Positions 1-7,527 are shown, counted from the first letter of the stretch. The stretch: DNA of 39,394 nucleotides from Lachnospiraceae bacterium (GCA_004557975.1 SFEV01000024.1:1-39394), one strand, 5' to 3'. Notes: generated by a model from the sequence alone, not told the origin. Translations and numbers: made by a program.

Positions 1-627
1 ACGGAGAAGAAGATCCTGCTCAAGGGAATCAAATATGAGAACAAAAATTTCCTGGGATTTTTCTCCATGCTCTATACGATCGGAGTCAATGAGCTGGTAT
101 TTGTAGGCGAAAACGGCAAAGAGACCATTGAACTCAGTGATCTCGTGCGCAGGCCGGACTACTCCAGTCTGCCGAAGGAAAAGCAGCCGGTATTAAATCC
201 GGAGCTTCAGCTTACCGGACTTTACTTTATGCAGGAGGCTTCCCGTCCCATTCCGATGGAAGAGAAGACAGGGCTTCAGGATCTGGAGGAGGAGCTGTCG
301 GCAAATCTTTGCAAGGCAAAGTATATCATCCCCATTGAGCTGCTGGAAGGACCTGAGAGTGACATGGAGAAGCTTCAGAAGCACAAATATCGTATGCCGA
401 TCCTGAAGAACAAGAATGAGGATATTCTGCAGCCGATTTTTACCGACCCGACAGAGCTTTCCAAATTTAACCGTGAGAATAAATTCAAGGCACTTGCCAT
501 GCCTTTCGCTCACCTTTCAAAGCTCCTGGTCAAGGATTCCAAGGGCTTTATTCTGAATCCGGGAGGATTCCATATCGCCATGCCGAAGGAGCTTCTGGAC
601 GGAATTGCAAAGCGCTTTGCAGAATAA
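1..627 (+). CDS. SseB-like protein, 3' part only
   Basis: The reading frame is open from the first base, so the gene begins outside the window; the Met codon at 67 is probably internal. The 208 visible residues end with a region typical of the SseB N-terminal fold: a run ending in FTDPTELSKFN, then LSKLLVKDSKGFILNPGG, then a short C-terminal helix. SseB-family proteins were named for an enhanced serine sensitivity phenotype in E. coli; the biochemical role is not established. No signal peptide or membrane segment can be judged because the start is missing. A short tandem duplication overlaps its stop codon, and a bidirectional terminator follows. Family assignment is by remembered motif only. 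Confidence 0.7.
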   Translation, partial: TEKKILLKGIKYENKNFLGFFSMLYTIGVNELVFVGENGKETIELSDLVRRPDYSSLPKEKQPVLNPELQLTGLYFMQEASRPIPMEEKTGLQDLEEELSANLCKAKYIIPIELLEGPESDMEKLQKHKYRMPILKNKNEDILQPIFTDPTELSKFNRENKFKALAMPFAHLSKLLVKDSKGFILNPGGFHIAMPKELLDGIAKRFAE

Positions 628-649
628 ATACGCTTTGCAGAATAAAATA
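613..649. repeat. 18-bp tandem duplication at the stop codon
   Basis: The segment CGCTTTGCAGAATAAATA (613-630) is repeated at once as 631-649 with one extra A. The first copy carries the last codons and the TAA stop of the SseB-like gene, so the second copy is an untranslated duplicate of the gene end. Confidence 0.85.
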
Positions 650-671
650 TCTGATATACCGATACACAAAA

Positions 672-700
672 AGGAGATCTCAGTCTGAGGTCTCCTCTTT
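672..700. terminator. bidirectional terminator between sseB-like gene and lexA
   Basis: AGGAGATCTC (672-681) and GAGGTCTCCT (687-696) form a 10-bp stem with one G-T pair and a 5-base loop. CTTT follows on the plus strand, and a run of five T follows on the minus strand (plus-strand AAAAA before the stem). It can therefore end both the SseB-like transcript and the convergent lexA transcript. Confidence 0.85.
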
Positions 701-752
701 ATTATACGTGATATTATACCTGATATTATACCTGTTATTTATTCATATTTTA

Positions 753-1364
753 TCAGAAAAACCGGAACACTCCGAAGACCTTACCCAGAATCTTCAGGTC
801 ATCCACTATGATGGGGTCCATCGTATCATTCTCCGGCTGCAGACGATAATGTCCGTTCTCCTTATAATATGTCTTCACAGTCGCCGAGTCGTCAATCAGT
901 GCAACTACAATATCGCCGTTTGATGCACTGGACTGCTGCTTTACCACCACGCGGTCACCGTTCATAATTCCTGCATTGACCATACTGTCACCCTTTACGC
1001 GCAGAATGAAAGTCTGATCATTGGGCATGTACTCCGCCGGAATCGGAAAGTAGCTTTCGATATTCTGCTCTGCCAGGATCGGCTGGCCTGCTGCCACGGT
1101 ACCGACTACAGGCACATTCACCATTTCACGTCGAAGCATATTGAACGATTCGTCCAGAATCTCAATGGCACGCGGCTTCGTGGGATCACGGCGGATATAA
1201 CCGTTCTTCTCCAGCGATTCCAGATGAGAATGGACAGAGGAAGTGGATTTCAGATGGACTGCCTGACAGATCTCACGGACTGCCGGCGGAAAACCGCGTT
1301 CCAAAATTTCATTTTTTATGTAATTCAGGATCTCCTCCTGCTTTGGTGTAATCTGTCCTGCCAT
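753..1364 (-). CDS. lexA: LexA, SOS regulon repressor and self-cleaving protease
   Basis: A 203-residue protein, close to the usual LexA length. The N-terminal winged helix (about residues 1-65) contains FPPAVREICQAVHLKSTSSVH. The C-terminal S24-type half has the VGTVAAGQPI cleavage region (Ala-Gly), the nucleophile Ser in VKGDSMVNAGI and the general-base Lys in SATVKTYY. A Met six codons upstream (1382) exists, but GGAGGT lies 7 bases before the ATG at 1364, so that start is chosen. LexA represses DNA-repair genes and cleaves itself when RecA filaments form. A promoter and two LexA-box-like sites lie just upstream, which points to autoregulation. Confidence 0.97.
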   Translation of the reverse strand: MAGQITPKQEEILNYIKNEILERGFPPAVREICQAVHLKSTSSVHSHLESLEKNGYIRRDPTKPRAIEILDESFNMLRREMVNVPVVGTVAAGQPILAEQNIESYFPIPAEYMPNDQTFILRVKGDSMVNAGIMNGDRVVVKQQSSASNGDIVVALIDDSATVKTYYKENGHYRLQPENDTMDPIIVDDLKILGKVFGVFRFF

Positions 1365-1393
1365 ATCAGTACCTCCGTACATACGTTTTATTC

Positions 1394-1422
1394 AGTATAG
1401 CACAGGTGTTCGTGAAAAGCAA
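1394..1422 (-). promoter_or_regulatory. lexA promoter
   Basis: Read on the minus strand: -35 TTGCTT (1422-1417), a 17-base spacer, and -10 TATACT (1399-1394) preceded by TGC, an extended -10. It lies between the lexA start and the stop of the upstream same-strand gene, so lexA has its own promoter. Confidence 0.85.
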
Positions 1423-1433
1423 ACAAATGTTTT
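1399..1433 (-). promoter_or_regulatory. two LexA-box-like operators
   Basis: Compared with the Gram-positive SOS box CGAACATATGTTCG, the minus strand reads CGAACACCTGTGCT at 1412-1399 (10 of 14 match) inside the promoter spacer, and AAAACATTTGTTTG at 1433-1420 (10 of 14) over the -35 box. Two imperfect sites over its own promoter fit weak autorepression. The match counts were made by eye. Confidence 0.65.
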
Positions 1434-1438
1434 CGGGA

Positions 1439-2281
1439 TTACTGAATTTTGAAGCTGTACGGCCTGCCATCATCGCCTGTATACTGACCGATGCACATTC
1501 TGTCAATCCCCCCGATATTGGCAATCAGGACAAACTGCTGAGCATAGTACAGAGTATCCTGATCTTCCGAAGTATCATAGAATACAGCTTCGGCTGTCTT
1601 TCCGGGAGCAATTACCAGCGGAGCCTCCGCCATCTGCATATCGGTAAAATACGTATAATCCCCGTCGAACACCTGAAGATTTCCGCTGATCACCACACTC
1701 TGTTTCGTGTTGTTTTTAATTCTGAAGCAGATATAAGCATCGTATTCCCAGTAGTCCACCGTCTGGAATGTAAGCTCCGGCTTCTTCCTGACAGTAATTT
1801 TACATTTATACTTTTTTCCGCCTACCGTCGCCGTGATTGTAGCCTTACCTGGCTTTCTGGCTGTTACCTTTCCTTTGGAACTGACAGAGGCGACAGATTT
1901 TTTGCTGCTTGTCCATTTCACCTTCTGCTTTGTTCCGCTGATTTTTAACCGGAGCGTTTTCCCTTCTGTGATCGTCGCCGTCTTTTTGTTCAGCCTGACC
2001 GTTGTCTTTGTTCCGGTACTCTTTGAACCGGAAGAGCCGCTTCCCGCCGCATACGGACAGACACCATTGGTATGAAGATGTGCCGGATGCCCGCCGCAGT
2101 GATAGTGATAGTAACCAAGCCCGCTGGCGTTTCTGTTATCGCGGTGTCCTCCGCTCGAATCTGTTCTTCCTGAATGTGCCTCTGCCACCAGAATACCACC
2201 CGGCACAGTTACACTCTGCAGAGGTGCAAACAGAATCATACATGCCAGCACCCACACCAGTACTTTTTTCCATGGTTTCAT
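1439..2281 (-). CDS. secreted YHYH-motif protein with bacterial Ig-like domain
   Basis: A predicted 280-residue exported protein. The start at 2281 (MKPWKK) is chosen because GGGAGG lies 7 bases upstream; earlier Met codons at 2287 and 2317 fit less well. A signal peptide (KK, hydrophobic WVLACMILFAP, cleavage near VAEA) is followed by a His/Cys-rich segment with YYHYHCGGHPAHLHTNGVC, a pattern common in clostridial secreted proteins. A Ser/Gly/Thr linker leads to a Big_2-type Ig-like domain (VRLNKKTATITEGKTLRL to GKKYKCKITV), then a C-terminal beta-rich domain without a recognised family. The His-rich motif may bind metal, which is inference. No sorting signal is visible. Confidence 0.85.
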   Translation of the reverse strand: MKPWKKVLVWVLACMILFAPLQSVTVPGGILVAEAHSGRTDSSGGHRDNRNASGLGYYHYHCGGHPAHLHTNGVCPYAAGSGSSGSKSTGTKTTVRLNKKTATITEGKTLRLKISGTKQKVKWTSSKKSVASVSSKGKVTARKPGKATITATVGGKKYKCKITVRKKPELTFQTVDYWEYDAYICFRIKNNTKQSVVISGNLQVFDGDYTYFTDMQMAEAPLVIAPGKTAEAVFYDTSEDQDTLYYAQQFVLIANIGGIDRMCIGQYTGDDGRPYSFKIQ

Positions 2282-2361
2282 ACTCATTCCTCCCTTGTTT
2301 CTCCGGATAAGCCGCATATGCGTACCGCATAGCGCTCCGGATTCTGTATTATATTATTTCG

Positions 2362-2394
2362 TCGATTTTGAAAGTGCAAAGCACGGAAAATCGA
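2362..2394. promoter_or_regulatory. nested inverted repeat at the YHYH-gene promoter
   Basis: The perfect arms TCGATTTT (2362-2369) and AAAATCGA (2387-2394) enclose a second palindrome, GTGC-AAA-GCAC (2374-2384). On the minus strand a possible promoter, TTGCAC with a 17-base spacer to TAATAT (overlapping TATAAT), uses the inner arm as its -35. The structure could be an operator or an RNA hairpin. The rest of the 435-base gap (2282-2716) holds the promoter and leader of the next gene and no convincing small ORF. Confidence 0.6.
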
Positions 2395-2537
2395 TGTCCG
2401 GCTCATTTGTCGGATCATTCATATTATATCACTGCCCCCGTACAGATACAACAGCACAGATTTTTTACGCCTCACTTGTTATCGATGATTGGAACAATAA
2501 ATAAGAAAAGGTTAATAATTCCATTTCTTTTGCTTTC

Positions 2538-2566
2538 TTGTTTTCAGCTCCGCACAGTGGTATAAT
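2538..2566 (+). promoter_or_regulatory. promoter of the DUF1002 gene
   Basis: TTGTTT (2538-2543), 17-base spacer, TATAAT (2561-2566) with TGG directly before it (extended -10). It implies a leader of about 145 bases before the ATG at 2717. Confidence 0.8.
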
Positions 2567-2663
2567 GTGACATGACAGAACGGTTTCCCGTTACGGATCA
2601 GTGACAGAATCCCGGATTCCGGAGTGTTATGTCATATGAATAACGCGATACATCCTGAAAAGA

Positions 2664-2687
2664 GGCCAGATTCAGAATCTTCTGGCC
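2664..2687 (+). promoter_or_regulatory. leader hairpin before the DUF1002 gene
   Basis: GGCCAGA (2664-2670) and TCTGGCC (2681-2687) pair perfectly around a 10-base loop. No T-run follows, so it is not a terminator; it sits 29 bases before the start codon and may affect mRNA stability or translation. Confidence 0.55.
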
Positions 2688-2716
2688 CCAACAATTAAGA
2701 AAGAGGGGATTAAGGT

Positions 2717-4654
2717 ATGAAAAAGAAATTACTGGCAATCATTATGAGTGCCATCTGTCTGATGGCCGCTGTGCCGTCTTCCGTTGTTCTCGCAGACGGG
2801 CAGAAGGTCGTTACACTGGGTGCCGATTTATCGGAAGAGCAGAAGCAGGCGATTCTCCGTTACTTCGGCGTGGCAGGGCAGAATCTTCAGACACTGACAA
2901 TCACCAACCAGGACGAGAGAGATCATCTCGGATCGTACGTTCCGCTTGAGCAGATCGGTACACGTACATACAGCTGTGCACTTGTGAATCCGACAGCCTC
3001 CGGTGGTATTCAGGTCAAAACGGCAAATCTTTCCTGGGTAACCAGCAATATGATCGCCACCACACTTTCCACCTCCGGTGTCGTAAACTGTGAGGTGCTG
3101 GCGGCTGCTCCCTTTGAAGTCTCCGGCACAGGTGCACTGACCGGAATTCTCATGGCGTACGAATCGGCTGTCGGTGCAACACTGGATTCCGGCAAAAAAG
3201 AAGTTGCCACCCAGGAGCTGATCACCACCACCACCATCGCCAACACCATCGGTCAGGTACAGGCAACTGAGATCGTAAATGAAAGCAAGAAACAGATCAT
3301 TCAGGGAAATGTGGTAAGCAACAACGACATCGACATCATTATCAATGAGGTGGCAGAGGAGGAAGGAATTTCTCTTTCAGAGGAGGAGCATCAGCTTCTC
3401 GTGGATCTGATGCAGCAGATTGCAGAGCAGGATTACAATTATGCTGAGATGCAGGAGACGCTGGAACGTGTTGAGGCAAACATGGAGGATCTTATCTCCG
3501 GCGAAGAAGATGATACAGAGCTGGCAGCTCCTGCCACTGACGCTTCCGAAGCCGAATCCATCGGAGTCATCGGTGATGGTGCTGATGCTTCCACGCAGAC
3601 AGAGACACAGGAAGCATTGTCTTCTGACAGTATTCTGATGAATACAGACGATTCAGCACTTGGATCAGAAGTTATTTTTGACGCCACCGATTCTTCCGCC
3701 CTTGCGGAAACAGAGGCGCCGGCAGATATTCCCGTGATTTCAGATGAAGCCTCCGATATCTCCATTATCCCGGACGATCAGACGGATATTACCGTTATTC
3801 CGGAACAGACGGAAGCTGTGGCGGATGGCACAGGTTCTGAGGAACAGGCTGAAATCCCGGCGGATGGCACAGATTCTGAGGAGCAGGCTGAGATCCCGGC
3901 AGACACCGCAGAACCGGAAGGACAGGGAGAAGCATCTGATGTATCTCCTGAAGATGCAGAAGTATCTCCGATTCCTGAAGCTATACCGGCTGAGGATATG
4001 GAATTTGCTCCGCTCACCTCTGAAAAGACCGATTATGAAGTATTCCCGGCAGGTATCAATGAGCTTACCGTCGATATCGCACGCAATGATATCACAGGCG
4101 GCACAGGCACTCTGACTCTGTATAACGCTGCCGATTCCAGCATCATCGAGACCATCAGTTTAAGCGACAGCTCCAAAGTGACGGTACTTCCGCTTACGGA
4201 AAACGAACTGTTTGAAAAGGGATGGATCAGCGGCAGCAGAGCTGTTGTCAGACTGACCGATCCGCTGGCACCAGCCGCAAATTATTTCGTCATGCTTTCC
4301 GATGATGCTTTCCGGACATCAGACGGTACAGGCACAACTGCTGCCACACCGGACAGCTACAGCTGGACGATCAACACAGGAGAATTCGGATTTTATATCA
4401 ATGATACGGCAAAAGGCATTACTGCCGGAACTCCAGTATCCGGACAGATTATGATGGATGGAACAGCAGCGACGTACGCCTGCATTGAACTGGCAGATTT
4501 CTCTGTGGTTTCCTTTGATGTGACTGAATTTGCAGCGTCAGGTTCCTTCACTGTAACTTTCTCACAGCCCGGTACGACATCATTCCAGGTATCCTTCTAC
4601 GATGAGACAGGAAGCTGTCTCGACACGATTGATTATTCTGTAACTGTAAAATAA
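2717..4654 (+). CDS. secreted DUF1002 protein with acidic linker and C-terminal beta domain
   Basis: A 645-residue exported protein. GAGGGG lies 9 bases before the start. The signal peptide (MKKK, hydrophobic LLAIIMSAICLMAAVPSSV, cleavage near VLADG) is followed by a DUF1002 region (about residues 27-245; EEQKQAILRYFGV, IGTRTYSCALVNPT, an Ala/Gly/Thr-rich middle and an acidic helical end), as in B. subtilis YpuA. Residues of about 250-435 are a low-complexity Asp/Glu/Ser/Ala linker containing an exact-length 13-residue duplication. The last about 200 residues look like two beta-sandwich modules (LTVDIARNDITGGTGTLTLY and GTPVSGQIMMDGTAATYAC). Molecular function is unknown; a surface or wall-associated location is inferred. 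No LPXTG motif is present. Confidence 0.85.
   Translation: MKKKLLAIIMSAICLMAAVPSSVVLADGQKVVTLGADLSEEQKQAILRYFGVAGQNLQTLTITNQDERDHLGSYVPLEQIGTRTYSCALVNPTASGGIQVKTANLSWVTSNMIATTLSTSGVVNCEVLAAAPFEVSGTGALTGILMAYESAVGATLDSGKKEVATQELITTTTIANTIGQVQATEIVNESKKQIIQGNVVSNNDIDIIINEVAEEEGISLSEEEHQLLVDLMQQIAEQDYNYAEMQETLERVEANMEDLISGEEDDTELAAPATDASEAESIGVIGDGADASTQTETQEALSSDSILMNTDDSALGSEVIFDATDSSALAETEAPADIPVISDEASDISIIPDDQTDITVIPEQTEAVADGTGSEEQAEIPADGTDSEEQAEIPADTAEPEGQGEASDVSPEDAEVSPIPEAIPAEDMEFAPLTSEKTDYEVFPAGINELTVDIARNDITGGTGTLTLYNAADSSIIETISLSDSSKVTVLPLTENELFEKGWISGSRAVVRLTDPLAPAANYFVMLSDDAFRTSDGTGTTAATPDSYSWTINTGEFGFYINDTAKGITAGTPVSGQIMMDGTAATYACIELADFSVVSFDVTEFAASGSFTVTFSQPGTTSFQVSFYDETGSCLDTIDYSVTVK
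3821..3898 (+). repeat. 39-bp in-frame tandem duplication in the acidic linker
   Basis: Two adjacent 39-base units (3821-3859 and 3860-3898) encode ADGTGSEEQAEIP and ADGTDSEEQAEIP. They differ at only a few bases, so the duplication is recent or kept uniform. Confidence 0.9.
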
Positions 4655-4747
4655 GGCATGCATAACCGTGAGATCCTGTATGAAAAGTATTTCCGTACAT
4701 GGCAAAGTGTGCTGCTGTGAATGAAATAAACAGTGATCTGAACCAGA

Positions 4748-4775
4748 AGAGCTGTCCGCTTAAGCGGGCAGCTCT
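4748..4775 (+). terminator. stem-loop after the DUF1002 gene, poor T-tract
   Basis: AGAGCTG and CAGCTCT arms with an inner CCGC-TTAA-GCGG make a 12-bp stem with one T-G pair and a 4-base loop. Only CTT follows, so intrinsic termination may be weak; the next promoter starts at once (4777). Confidence 0.6.
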
Positions 4776-4776
4776 C

Positions 4777-4805
4777 TTGATGAATGAAATAAAATCTGGT
4801 ATACT
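4777..4805 (+). promoter_or_regulatory. promoter of the EamA transporter gene
   Basis: TTGATG (4777-4782), 17-base spacer, TATACT (4800-4805) with TGG before it. The start codon lies 31 bases after the -10. Confidence 0.75.
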
Positions 4806-4836
4806 TGGCAAAACTCAGGAAATTGGAGGCATCGAA

Positions 4837-5703
4837 ATGAAAGAAGAAAACTATATCAAGGGGATGCTGATGATCATCACCTCCGCTTTTTGTTTTGCGT
4901 GTATGAACGTCTGCGTCCGTCTCGCCGGGGATATTCCCTCGGTACAGAAAAGCTTTTTCCGTAATCTGGTGGCCGCAGCATTTGCCGGCGTCCTGCTGTT
5001 TAAGAGCCATACACATCCTGTCGTAAGTAAAAAGCACTGGGGCGCCCTGTTTTTCCGCTGTCTGTTTGGAACCATGGGAATTCTCTGCAATTTTTATGCG
5101 GTGGATCATCTGCTGGTGGCCGATGCCTCAATTCTGAACAAGCTTTCTCCGTTTTTTGCGATCCTTTTTTCCTTCCTGCTGCTGAAGGAGAAGATCACTG
5201 CGTATCAGGCAGGCTGTGTGCTGCTGGCCTTTGCCGGATGCCTCTTTGTTGTCCGTCCGGGATTCCAGAACGCGGCGCTGACACCTGCACTGATCGGTGT
5301 CTGTGGGGGACTGGGTGCCGGAATCGCATACACGATGGTGCGCATCCTTGGTACCCGCGGTGTCAAAGGATCCGTAATTGTATTTTACTTTTCGGTTTTT
5401 TCCTGCATCGCCGTGCTTCCCTGGATCTTTTTCAATTATACGCCGATGTCGCTGCGTCAGTTTGTCACGCTTCTGATGGCGGGACTGTTCGCTGCAGGAG
5501 GGCAGTTCACCATAACGGCAGCTTACAGCTGTGCACCGGCGCGCAAAATCTCCATCTTCGATTACTCACAGATTATTTTCGCATCGGCACTGGGCTTTTT
5601 ACTGTTTGGTGAAATCCCCGACGCATACAGCCTGACCGGCTATACACTGATCATTCTTGCATCCCTCGGGATGTTTCTGTACAACCAGAGAGCAGTACAG
5701 TGA
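4837..5703 (+). CDS. EamA/DMT-superfamily transporter
   Basis: A 288-residue inner-membrane protein with about ten hydrophobic segments in two EamA halves, the usual plan of drug/metabolite transporters. The first half contains SFFRNLVAAAFAGVLLF and ILNKLSPFFAILFSFLLLKEK; the second contains ILGTRGVKGSVIVFYFSVFSC and ISIFDYSQIIFASALGFLLFGE. The start at 4837 is chosen because TTGGAGG lies 7 bases upstream; the frame runs open further back but without a ribosome site. The substrate cannot be told from sequence; relatives export amino acids, nucleosides or other metabolites. It is convergent with bioB and only 25 bases from it. Confidence 0.85.
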   Translation: MKEENYIKGMLMIITSAFCFACMNVCVRLAGDIPSVQKSFFRNLVAAAFAGVLLFKSHTHPVVSKKHWGALFFRCLFGTMGILCNFYAVDHLLVADASILNKLSPFFAILFSFLLLKEKITAYQAGCVLLAFAGCLFVVRPGFQNAALTPALIGVCGGLGAGIAYTMVRILGTRGVKGSVIVFYFSVFSCIAVLPWIFFNYTPMSLRQFVTLLMAGLFAAGGQFTITAAYSCAPARKISIFDYSQIIFASALGFLLFGEIPDAYSLTGYTLIILASLGMFLYNQRAVQ

Positions 5704-5728
5704 GCCCAGGAGGCGGCCGTCCTTATTT

Positions 5729-6706
5729 CTAGTAATCCGGGACTGCATCTCTTCCCAGGGACTTCAGCATTTCCTTGTCGCTTCGGATCGTGGCACAGGC
5801 GGCTGTCGTAAGCATGTTTCCTGTGATGGAAGCGGATGCCCCAGACTGAAAAGCAAGCTCACCGTCATTGGACAGAAGGGCTCTGCCTGCTGCCAGACGT
5901 ATGTTTGCCTCCGGATTGATATAGCGGAAGAAGGCAATGGTGCGGAGAATCTCATCCTCTGTCAGTCGCGGTTCATTTTCCAGCGGGGTACCTTTAATCG
6001 GCATCAGTGCATTGATCGGAATAGAATCAATGCCCAGCTCCGCAAGGCTGACCGCCATATCCAGACGATCCTCCCAGGTCTCCCCCATGCCGATGATGCC
6101 GCCGGAGCAGGCGCACATGCCTTCTTCCTTTACCTTTTTCAGCGTTTCAATTTTCTGGTCATAAGTGTGGGTAGTGCAGATATTCGGAAAGTTTCTTCTG
6201 GATGTCTCAATGTTGTGATGATAGCTTGTGACACCTGCCTCATGAAGGCGGTGAAGCTGTTCGGAACTTAAAAATCCCATGGATGCACACAGATTAATTC
6301 TGCATTCCCGGTGCATGGTCTCATAGGCATGGATTGCCTTTTCAAATTCTTCTCCCGTCAGCGCCCGTCCGGCGGTCACGATGGAAAAGCGGTGAACACC
6401 TTCCCTCTCATTCATTCTGCACGCTTCCAGGATTTTTTCTTCCGGAAGGAAATCGTAGACTTCACAGTCCGTATGATTGTGAGCGGACTGAGCGCAGTAT
6501 TTGCAGTCCTCCGGACAGCGGCCGCTTCGCCCGTTGATAATAGAACAGAGATCCACCGTTTCTCCGATGAAGTGTTCTCTGATTTTATCCGCTCCCTCAC
6601 ACAGCTCCTTCAGATCGCAGGTGAGAAAAACAGAGAGATCATCTTCTCTGGTGATGCGTCTTCCCTCTGTAATTTCTTTTGCAAGAACTTTCATATCCAT
6701 TTTCAT
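5729..6706 (-). CDS. bioB: biotin synthase, radical SAM enzyme
   Basis: A 325-residue radical SAM protein. It inserts sulfur into dethiobiotin to make biotin, using S-adenosylmethionine and two iron-sulfur clusters. The CxxxCxxC cluster motif is in GRCPEDCKYCAQS (Cys64, 68, 71). Later conserved family segments include NLCASMGFLS, the MCACSGGIIGMGET motif and the INALMPIKGTPLE region. The start Met at 6706 has GGAG only 4 bases upstream; a Met two codons on (6700) is an alternative. It diverges from bioYDA across a shared operator. No bioF, bioC, bioH or bioW is seen nearby. Confidence 0.96.
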   Translation of the reverse strand: MKMDMKVLAKEITEGRRITREDDLSVFLTCDLKELCEGADKIREHFIGETVDLCSIINGRSGRCPEDCKYCAQSAHNHTDCEVYDFLPEEKILEACRMNEREGVHRFSIVTAGRALTGEEFEKAIHAYETMHRECRINLCASMGFLSSEQLHRLHEAGVTSYHHNIETSRRNFPNICTTHTYDQKIETLKKVKEEGMCACSGGIIGMGETWEDRLDMAVSLAELGIDSIPINALMPIKGTPLENEPRLTEDEILRTIAFFRYINPEANIRLAAGRALLSNDGELAFQSGASASITGNMLTTAACATIRSDKEMLKSLGRDAVPDY

Positions 6707-6755
6707 TATTCTCCATTATGTAATTATATACTGGTGATTTTCCTGTTTCTCCGTA

Positions 6756-6784
6756 ATTATATGTAAATCCGCTTTCACTGTCAA
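6756..6784 (-). promoter_or_regulatory. bioB promoter
   Basis: On the minus strand: TTGACA (6784-6779), 17-base spacer, TATAAT (6761-6756), a perfect consensus pair. The -35 lies inside the left arm of the BirA-type operator. Confidence 0.9.
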
Positions 6785-6807
6785 CCTCAAATAATATTTA
6801 GTTGACA
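6779..6807. promoter_or_regulatory. BirA-type biotin operator shared by bioB and bioYDA
   Basis: TGTCAAC (6779-6785), 15 bases, GTTGACA (6801-6807): a perfect inverted repeat with the arm spacing expected for a Firmicute BirA dimer. Each arm contains the -35 hexamer of one of the divergent promoters, so one biotinoyl-AMP-bound BirA dimer could shut both. The birA gene itself is not in the window. Confidence 0.9.
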
Positions 6808-6830
6808 AATATGACATTTGATTGTAAACT
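6802..6830 (+). promoter_or_regulatory. bioYDA promoter
   Basis: TTGACA (6802-6807), 17-base spacer, TAAACT (6825-6830). The -35 lies in the right arm of the operator. Confidence 0.85.
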
Positions 6831-6841
6831 GTTTTCGTTTT

Positions 6842-6868
6842 ATGGTTGACGTTCTCTCTGTCAATCAT
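6842..6868 (+). promoter_or_regulatory. second inverted repeat in the bioY leader
   Basis: ATGGTTGAC (6842-6850), 9 bases, GTCAATCAT (6860-6868); eight of nine positions pair. The arms contain the same GTTGAC/GTCAA words as the operator but in the opposite order and with shorter spacing. It lies just downstream of the bioY transcription start. Confidence 0.55.
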
Positions 6869-6880
6869 TCCTGCATCCGG

Positions 6881-6898
6881 ATCAGAAGACTTTCTGAT
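6881..6898 (+). promoter_or_regulatory. small hairpin in the bioY leader
   Basis: ATCAGAA (6881-6887), GACT loop, TTCTGAT (6892-6898): a perfect 7-bp stem. It is not followed by a T-run. It lies about 50 bases before the bioY start. Confidence 0.45.
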
Positions 6899-6947
6899 TC
6901 AGTTGCAGGAGTTCCTCTGAACGAGAAAATACATGAAGGAGTGTAAT

Positions 6948-7505
6948 ATGAAGAGACAGAGAAAAATATCCACAAAAGATATGGTTCAGTGCATGGTGTT
7001 TACCGTTCTGATTATCGTAGGCGCATTTATTAAGATTCCGGTTCCTGTCGTGCCGTTTACACTGCAGTTTCTGTTCACCATGATGGCCGGACTGCTGCTG
7101 GGCGGCCGTCTCGGTGCCATCAGTGTGGGCGTATACGCGATTCTCGGGCTGATCGGCCTGCCCGTATTTGCGGAGGGCGGCGGCTTCTGGTATCTGCTCA
7201 AGCCAAGCTTTGGCTACATCATCGGTTTCATTCTTGCCGCCTACGTGACCGGAAGGATGACGGAAATAAAGAAAAACCCGGATTTCAAATGGATTCTCTT
7301 CGCCAATTTCACCGGCCTTTTCCTGGTATATCTTGTCGGCATGGTTTATTATTACGTGATCTGCAACTTTGTTATCCATACGCCGATCGGACTGTGGCCT
7401 CTTTTTCTGTACTGTTTTCTGCTGGCAGTTCCGGGCGATATCTGTCTGTGTTTTCTGGCGGCCTTCCTTGCAGGAAGACTGATACCGGCTATTCGAAAAG
7501 CGTGA
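6948..7505 (+). CDS. bioY: BioY, biotin-binding S component of an ECF transporter
   Basis: A 185-residue membrane protein with about six hydrophobic segments. AAGGAG lies 6 bases before the ATG at 6948; an upstream in-frame Met at 6933 overlaps that ribosome site and is not used. Family features are the VPVVPFTLQFLFTMMAGLLLGGRLG segment (shown here only as key words VPFT, LGGRLG), GLIGLPVFAEGGG and the FGYIIGF helix. BioY binds biotin and works with a shared energy-coupling module (EcfT and two ATPases) that is not encoded here. First gene of bioY-bioD-bioA under biotin control, so uptake and synthesis are co-regulated. Confidence 0.93.
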   Translation: MKRQRKISTKDMVQCMVFTVLIIVGAFIKIPVPVVPFTLQFLFTMMAGLLLGGRLGAISVGVYAILGLIGLPVFAEGGGFWYLLKPSFGYIIGFILAAYVTGRMTEIKKNPDFKWILFANFTGLFLVYLVGMVYYYVICNFVIHTPIGLWPLFLYCFLLAVPGDICLCFLAAFLAGRLIPAIRKA

Positions 7506-7527
7506 TGATCTGAAAGGAGAAAAGAAA

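Noticed and set aside
2641..2716. Terminator before the DUF1002 gene
   Set aside because: The 2664-2687 stem is perfect, but no T-run follows, so it is listed as a leader hairpin only.
5704..5728. Terminator between the EamA gene and bioB
   Set aside because: The 25-base gap is GC-rich with a short CGGCCG palindrome but no stem long enough for a confident call.
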